Shown here: in pieces, positions 59,114 through 64,000 of the stretch
How positions within the stretch are numbered: position 1 is the first letter of the stretch
How the letters are laid out: each line of letters starts with the position of its first letter
From: Sternotherus odoratus
Lineage: Eukaryota; Chordata; Testudines; Kinosternidae
Assembly: GCA_032164245.1 (NCBI GenBank)
Contig: JAVMKO010000004.1
Location: 32,775,626 to 32,839,625 of the forward strand
Direction: 5' to 3'
Length of the DNA: 64,000 nt
Translations under genes and position numbers: made by a program
Notes under the pieces: model-generated
What the model was told of the DNA's origin: nothing
Seen by the model: only the letters and a program-made list of their open reading frames with translations
Databases searched by the model: none

Positions 59114-62100
59114 ATCTTGTACATACTCTATTGCCATTGGCTTGGTATAATCTTATGTGGCCTCATTGCTCCATTGTCCTCACTGTATCTACTTATTCAC
59201 ACTAGTAGAAAGGGATTTGATATGTGGAAAGTAAACTATTCCCAAAATCAATGAACTACACATTCAGCTGAAATTCATTTTTCCTATTTCTTCTTTCTTG
59301 TAAGCCAGTGTAAATCAAGAGTAACTCCTGAAAGTAATGGAGTGACTGCATAAGTAAAACTGAATAATTTGAAGTGTACATGAGACCTTTCTTGCCATTA
59401 GGTTTTGTTTTTCTTTGCAGTTGTTAATATGTTATTTATATATTCATTACCATCAGTGTGTAGAATATATAAGGGAATATGGTTTAATTCTGATTTTACT
59501 CATATCAGTTTCATATGCATAACTTCCTTGACTTCAAGGGAGAAACTCAGGGTTTACTTTTAATTCCACATAGATATAAGGCACATGATTCCTCCTCTGA
59601 GCAATTTACACTCTGAAGTAGACAAATGAACCAATGCAGATATTTAATGCATCAGGAGTCCCAATTCCCAGGCCACTCAAGTCAATGGGAGTCCTGCACT
59701 GTTCTTTAGATCAAGCTGCAAAAGATGATTTTATCTCTCTCCCTCTCTCTCCCTTAGTTTTTCTTTAGCACCTATCTCCATAGAATTTAAGTGCTGAGGT
59801 TTGCTTGAAGGAGTTTAAATAATCAATACTATTTTATTTTCATAATACTTCTTTCATTGGTTTAACATTTGCAGATTCCTAATTTGGGAAACTTAAACCT
59901 TGTGAATTCATTGTAGGTAGTTCATAATTTACTAGATGAGTAGGAGGTGAACTAATTCTATTCTTGGCCACACAGAATGATAAACATAAAAAAGTCAGGT
60001 GAATAAAGCCCTAAGCTTTCAGCGTATGCACGCACATGTGCATGCACACACACGCACAAAATTAATCATGAACTAGAAAGATCCGAGCTCTTTTCCATAA
60101 TCTGCCTACAGTATGATTTATGAAGGGTTTTGTGTTGCTCATACCATGTTGTCATTGGAAAAATCCGATGAGTGAAGGGCCAGGAATAAACTGTTTAAAG
60201 CTGGACTGCTCTTTTTTATAATTTAAACTGATGCTTCATTTTGTTTTTTAATTCATATTCCTTCTATATTTCTTCCACTGGCTTTGTTATCCCTCTTGTT
60301 GGTTCTTTGGTGCCGTTGCCAATTTGCTGCACCAAAACAAATATCTGCATGAAAGGTCTTTGCCAGCTGGACTATTTGTAAAGCACCATTACGAGGTCAC
60401 TTTTATTCTCTTCCTTTAAAACAATATGTCCATATCAGGAGACACTTCACTAAGTATCAAAGCCAACCCTTTTCGACTGGAGATATATGATAATTATAAA
60501 AAAAAATCTTTTCTGCTGAGAATTCCAACCTGTCTGGTAACACCAAGACTATAGCCATCTGTTAAGTGCAGCAGAACTAAGCTGCCCACTTGTTTGCTCA
60601 CTCTCCTAGAACTTAACTTATTATTAACGGATTGCTTTGTTCATACCTTTCAGTAATTGAAGCCTGAAACCTTGGAAGCAGTATTGAACTAAGTGTATTT
60701 CATGGTTTGTTTGTTTTTCACCTGGCAGCTGATAAGAATTGGATTTATTATTTCATGTTAAATGCTCACTTCTCTATGCTCACAAATGTAATGTCTCAGG
60801 TATATGGAATGCTGAGATGTGAATGCACAGAAGAAAATATGTCATTAGCCAGATGCCCCTTAACAAGTGTTCTATTTTGTAATTCTTTCCCCAGTTCTTC
60901 CCCTTACATAGTTGGCTTAAATTATGCTATGATGGTGAGAAATCCTAGGATAATTTATGATATATGAATGTCACAATGAGGTTAAAAACTTTTGAGTATT
61001 ATAGTAAAATATTTTTGCTTTGCCTAAACTGGGATTTAAGAACGATGATCAGCCATAAGCCACATCAGCTAATCTTTCCTTAGTCACAAAGAGATTCGGT
61101 TAGTTTTTGCAAAGTTAGATCATTAGCAAAAATCTAGTGAAAACAGTCACATGACACTAATTAAATGATTTTTCCAGTCCACCTAGAGAAAAGCCATTCT
61201 TCATGGACTTTCCGATGATATTTTCAGACCCCTATATTGGCTATATACCATTTACTAACACCAGTTCTGTCAATTGTAATAGTATAAAAATCTATTATTG
61301 TAAAATATAATTGTATAAATATATTTATAAAATATAATTATAAAAATCTATATAATGTATAATACAAGACATGGACATTTCTTTACAGTGCTTTTTCTTC
61401 TGCTAAATTTATTACCTTATCAACTTTTAAAGTTAGGGTATTGAACTACCCAAGATAGCTTTGGATATTGGTGATCAAACCAAAAGCAATGTGTGCTTAG
61501 AGCAAGAAATTTATTGTCCCTCAACTACTATTGTTCAAGCCACTAAATGATTCAGCTTAGCAGGATATGGGAAAATGTGAACTGTTTTACATGAATCTTT
61601 CTAGGGAAATAAACTATTTTAAAAAATAAAAGAAAAATGTCTATAAACCACAAAGAAGCACAAAGGGTTCTTTTTGCAAATTGAGCTCACCATCTGAAGT
61701 TCAAAACCTTGCACTTGCAACAACCCGTTATGCTTCTCAGACAGGACACAGTGCTACCGGTATCTTATTTTTCCATCGTCTATCCAAACATTCCAGTCAC
61801 TAATGCTTTTAAAATTAACAAACAGTTTGTAACATAGAATGTGCACTTCCCTAATGCACTTCGTGTTTTTTTATTACATTGCCTGGCTCCACCAAAAATG
61901 TGGCCCCTTGATCATTAAATCCTTTGAGTCTTCTTTTAGGAATTCCACCAGGGTCCATCACCATTCAGGTATCAAGTGAAGCATGTAAAAAACAAGCTAG
62001 AAACCAGAGCTCTGTAGGTGATTATCTCTTGATGGTGGGTTCTTTTTGCTTTTCCCATCATTGACCCTGCCCCCCAATACCTTTTTCTTCAGTCTTAAAG

Positions 62101-62829
62101 AAAATACTCATGAAGATACCAGATGTGGAAATGGAAACAATGAGATACAGACACCATAATATGGTGAAATGCAGACTGTGACTCTATTTAAAACTATTAT
62201 GTGACTGGAAGTAACCACCCAATTCTACTCATCAGGCTTGTTCCCGTGAAGATCTCAACTAGAACCAATGGACCCAGTGGTCTATCAACCTGAGGGTCCA
62301 TCAACCTGAGGGTCCAAGTTCATGCCTCCCTACATCATGTTCAGGCCTGTCAAGGAACTTTGACTGACGGTCAGTGTCTTAAACCCACTTTTCTCCTCTA
62401 CAATGGAGGTAGAAGAGCTAAGATGAGGGGAGCCAAAAGCTGTAAGAGACTTAGAGGTATCTCCCTTCACCATAAATTTCTGTGCCCAGCGCCAGTTCCC
62501 AGGTAGTTCACTGGATTACTGAGGCATCATATCAAACCCTTTCCAGCCCACCAACCATATAGGGACATGCCAAAGCTGTGACAGTTTGATTTTAAACCTC
62601 CCCACAGCAGACCTCCCAGATAGAAGGTGAAAAAATCCACACAGCAGTTTGCCAGTTTTTCAGTGTGGGAAAGATCTCTTCCAGATTCCCAAATTGATGA
62701 TCAGCCTAGCCCCTGGTATCACCAGAGATCTGGCAGCTAGACTGAGAGGCAGAAGGACTGCAATATGGAGCCCACAATGGCAATCCCCAGGCACTGAACT
62801 GCATAGATATTAAATTAATGGAGCTATGC
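59114..62829. other. Non-genic, nothing recognised
   Basis: AT-rich, with palindromic-module fragments near 59300-59340 and 59683-59700 and a 16-bp tandem duplication at 62284-62315. No exon. Confidence 0.45.
62284..62315. repeat. 16-bp perfect tandem duplication
   Basis: ATCAACCTGAGGGTCC occurs twice head to tail. Confidence 0.95.
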
Positions 62830-63306
62830 CAGTGGTCCTCAAACTGTGAGGTGTGCTCCCCCAGGGGAGCATGGAGGATTATTTGGGCTGACATTCAGCA
62901 GGTCCTGGTCCAGCCCCCTCAGGGGGCAGGGCATAAGTGCCATGCTTCCAGCCCCGCTCTGTTCCAGCCCAGCTCTGCCCCCAGCCTCGCTCATCCCCTA
63001 GTCCTGCTCTGTCACCAGGCCCATGTCCAGGTCAGATCCGGGTACAGGTCCACCTCCAGGTCAGATCCACCTTCAGTCCACTCTACCCGCAACCCTGCTT
63101 TGTGTCCAGTCCCAGGCTCCACTTCATCTCTACCCTTATTCCCTCCCTGCCTCCTTGCTCTGCCTCCCCCCCATCTCCATTCTGTCCCTAGCTCCGCCTT
63201 CAGCCCAAGCTCCGCTGCTGAGAAGTAAGTAAGTAATAGAGGGGGGCATGAATAGATTCTGTTAATGGTAAGGGGAGGCGTGATCGGAAAAGTTTGCACA
63301 CCACTG
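62830..63306. mobile_element. hAT MITE with near-intact target duplication
   Basis: The left end CAGTGGTCCTCAAACTGTGA faces AAAGTTTGCACACCACTG (ending 63306), a good inverted repeat. Flanks are AGCTATGC and AGTGATGC, identical at 6 of 8 positions, fitting an aged 8-bp hAT duplication. The interior is C-rich and tandem-like (CCAGGTCAGATCCRG- and CTCTGT-type units repeat around 62950-63110). Noncoding. Confidence 0.8.
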
Positions 63307-63610
63307 AGTGATGCCAATTTCTATCGTACATGACCAAACATATAATATGGGGTGTGATTCTCCACTGCCTTCGATCTTGGAGGCCATTTACATCTGTGCA
63401 AAGTGGATATGAAATGCTACCCAATCAAAATGATTGTATTTTACACCACTGTGCATGTACTTTGCACAGGTGTCAACAATTATATATGGTGTCAGGAACT
63501 AACGGCTCATGATAGATAGAAATTGAATGTATCATATATGTTCCACACACCAGGCATTTCATGTTAATATAAGTATACAGATATCAGCACATTGATATAG
63601 GCAGATGTTG

Positions 63611-63696
63611 AGGCAGATCCTCTGCTAGCATAAATCAGTGTAACTTCATTGATTTAAGTGGATCTGTGCTAATTTATAACTGTTGATGACCTGGCT
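63611..63696. repeat. Palindromic MITE-like repeat (AGATCCTCAG family)
   Basis: AGGCAGATCCTCTGCTAGCA, then TAAATCAGTGTAACTTCATT, faces AAGTGGATCTGTGCTAATTT, then ATAACTGTTGATGACCTGGC. A second half-copy with CCACTGAAATCAATGG is at about 63720-63830. Confidence 0.65.
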
Positions 63697-64000
63697 TGTG
63701 ATCAATTAATATATCATAGGCCTGGTTCACCACTGTGTTACTCCAGTTTTATGCTGGCATGCCACCACTGAAATCAATGGAATTAAGCTGGTGTAGAACT
63801 ATTGGTCCTGGTGAATCAGATCCATTATATACAGTAAAGAAACCTGACTGGAGCTCCCCTTTTATAGCTTTGAACCTCCTCCTAACAATCGCTAGCAGGA
63901 CTGAAAAGCCATCCCCAAGCAAAGTTAAATTACATTTCTCTCCTTGCTGAGTGCAAAGAGTTAAAGGCACAAAACCACAGTCACTCATGTATGCATGTGT

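Noticed and set aside
62830..63306. C-rich Ser/Pro open frames suggesting a mucin-like gene
   Set aside because: They lie wholly within a hAT MITE bounded by inverted repeats and a near-duplicate 8-bp flank.

Overview
The window is vertebrate nuclear DNA, and the repeat content points to a reptile, most likely a turtle. It has abundant CR1 LINEs (including a fairly young copy with TTATGTTC-type 3' repeats), old L2/MIR fragments, many hAT and Harbinger MITEs, and families of near-perfect palindromic short repeats that I associate with turtle and crocodilian genomes. The species assignment is inference from repeat style only. There are no bacterial-type genes, operons or CRISPR arrays.

The only host gene I can support is the 5' end of PDE5A (cGMP-specific phosphodiesterase 5A) on the minus strand. 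Coding exon 1 of the long A1 isoform is at 15159-15262, inside a CpG island. A 26-base alternative first coding exon of the A2 isoform is at 14108-14133. The shared exon 2 (phosphorylation site and first part of GAF-A) is at 612-1200. Both first exons end in the same phase (AG) and complete the same split Arg codon on exon 2. Intron 1 is about 14 kb and holds only repeats. The rest of the gene lies to the left of the window.

From about 15.7 to 64 kb the sequence is non-genic, upstream of PDE5A, and built from transposon layers. The oldest are L2 (26.1, 30.1-30.7, 32.5-32.8 kb), MIR (28.9, 51.2 kb) and decayed CR1 (17.2, 41.3 kb). There is a Ty3/gypsy integrase remnant (57.6-58.1 kb). A decayed hAT transposase with ZMYM1-like layout lies at 34.4-36.7 kb. 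A 5'-truncated CR1 with a 295-codon open reverse-transcriptase end lies at 43.3-44.4 kb. A small non-autonomous Helitron is at 38571-38768. A 131-bp hAT MITE with a perfect 8-bp target duplication is at 48199-48329.

The largest element is a complete two-gene Harbinger transposon at 51295-55275, flanked by TCA duplications and inserted inside a MIR. Its HARBI1-like transposase keeps recognisable catalytic motifs but has three frameshifts. Its Myb/SANT partner gene faces it tail to tail. Throughout the window runs a recurring palindromic module centred on CCATTGA-TCAATGG; this is the main pattern not covered by standard gene annotation.
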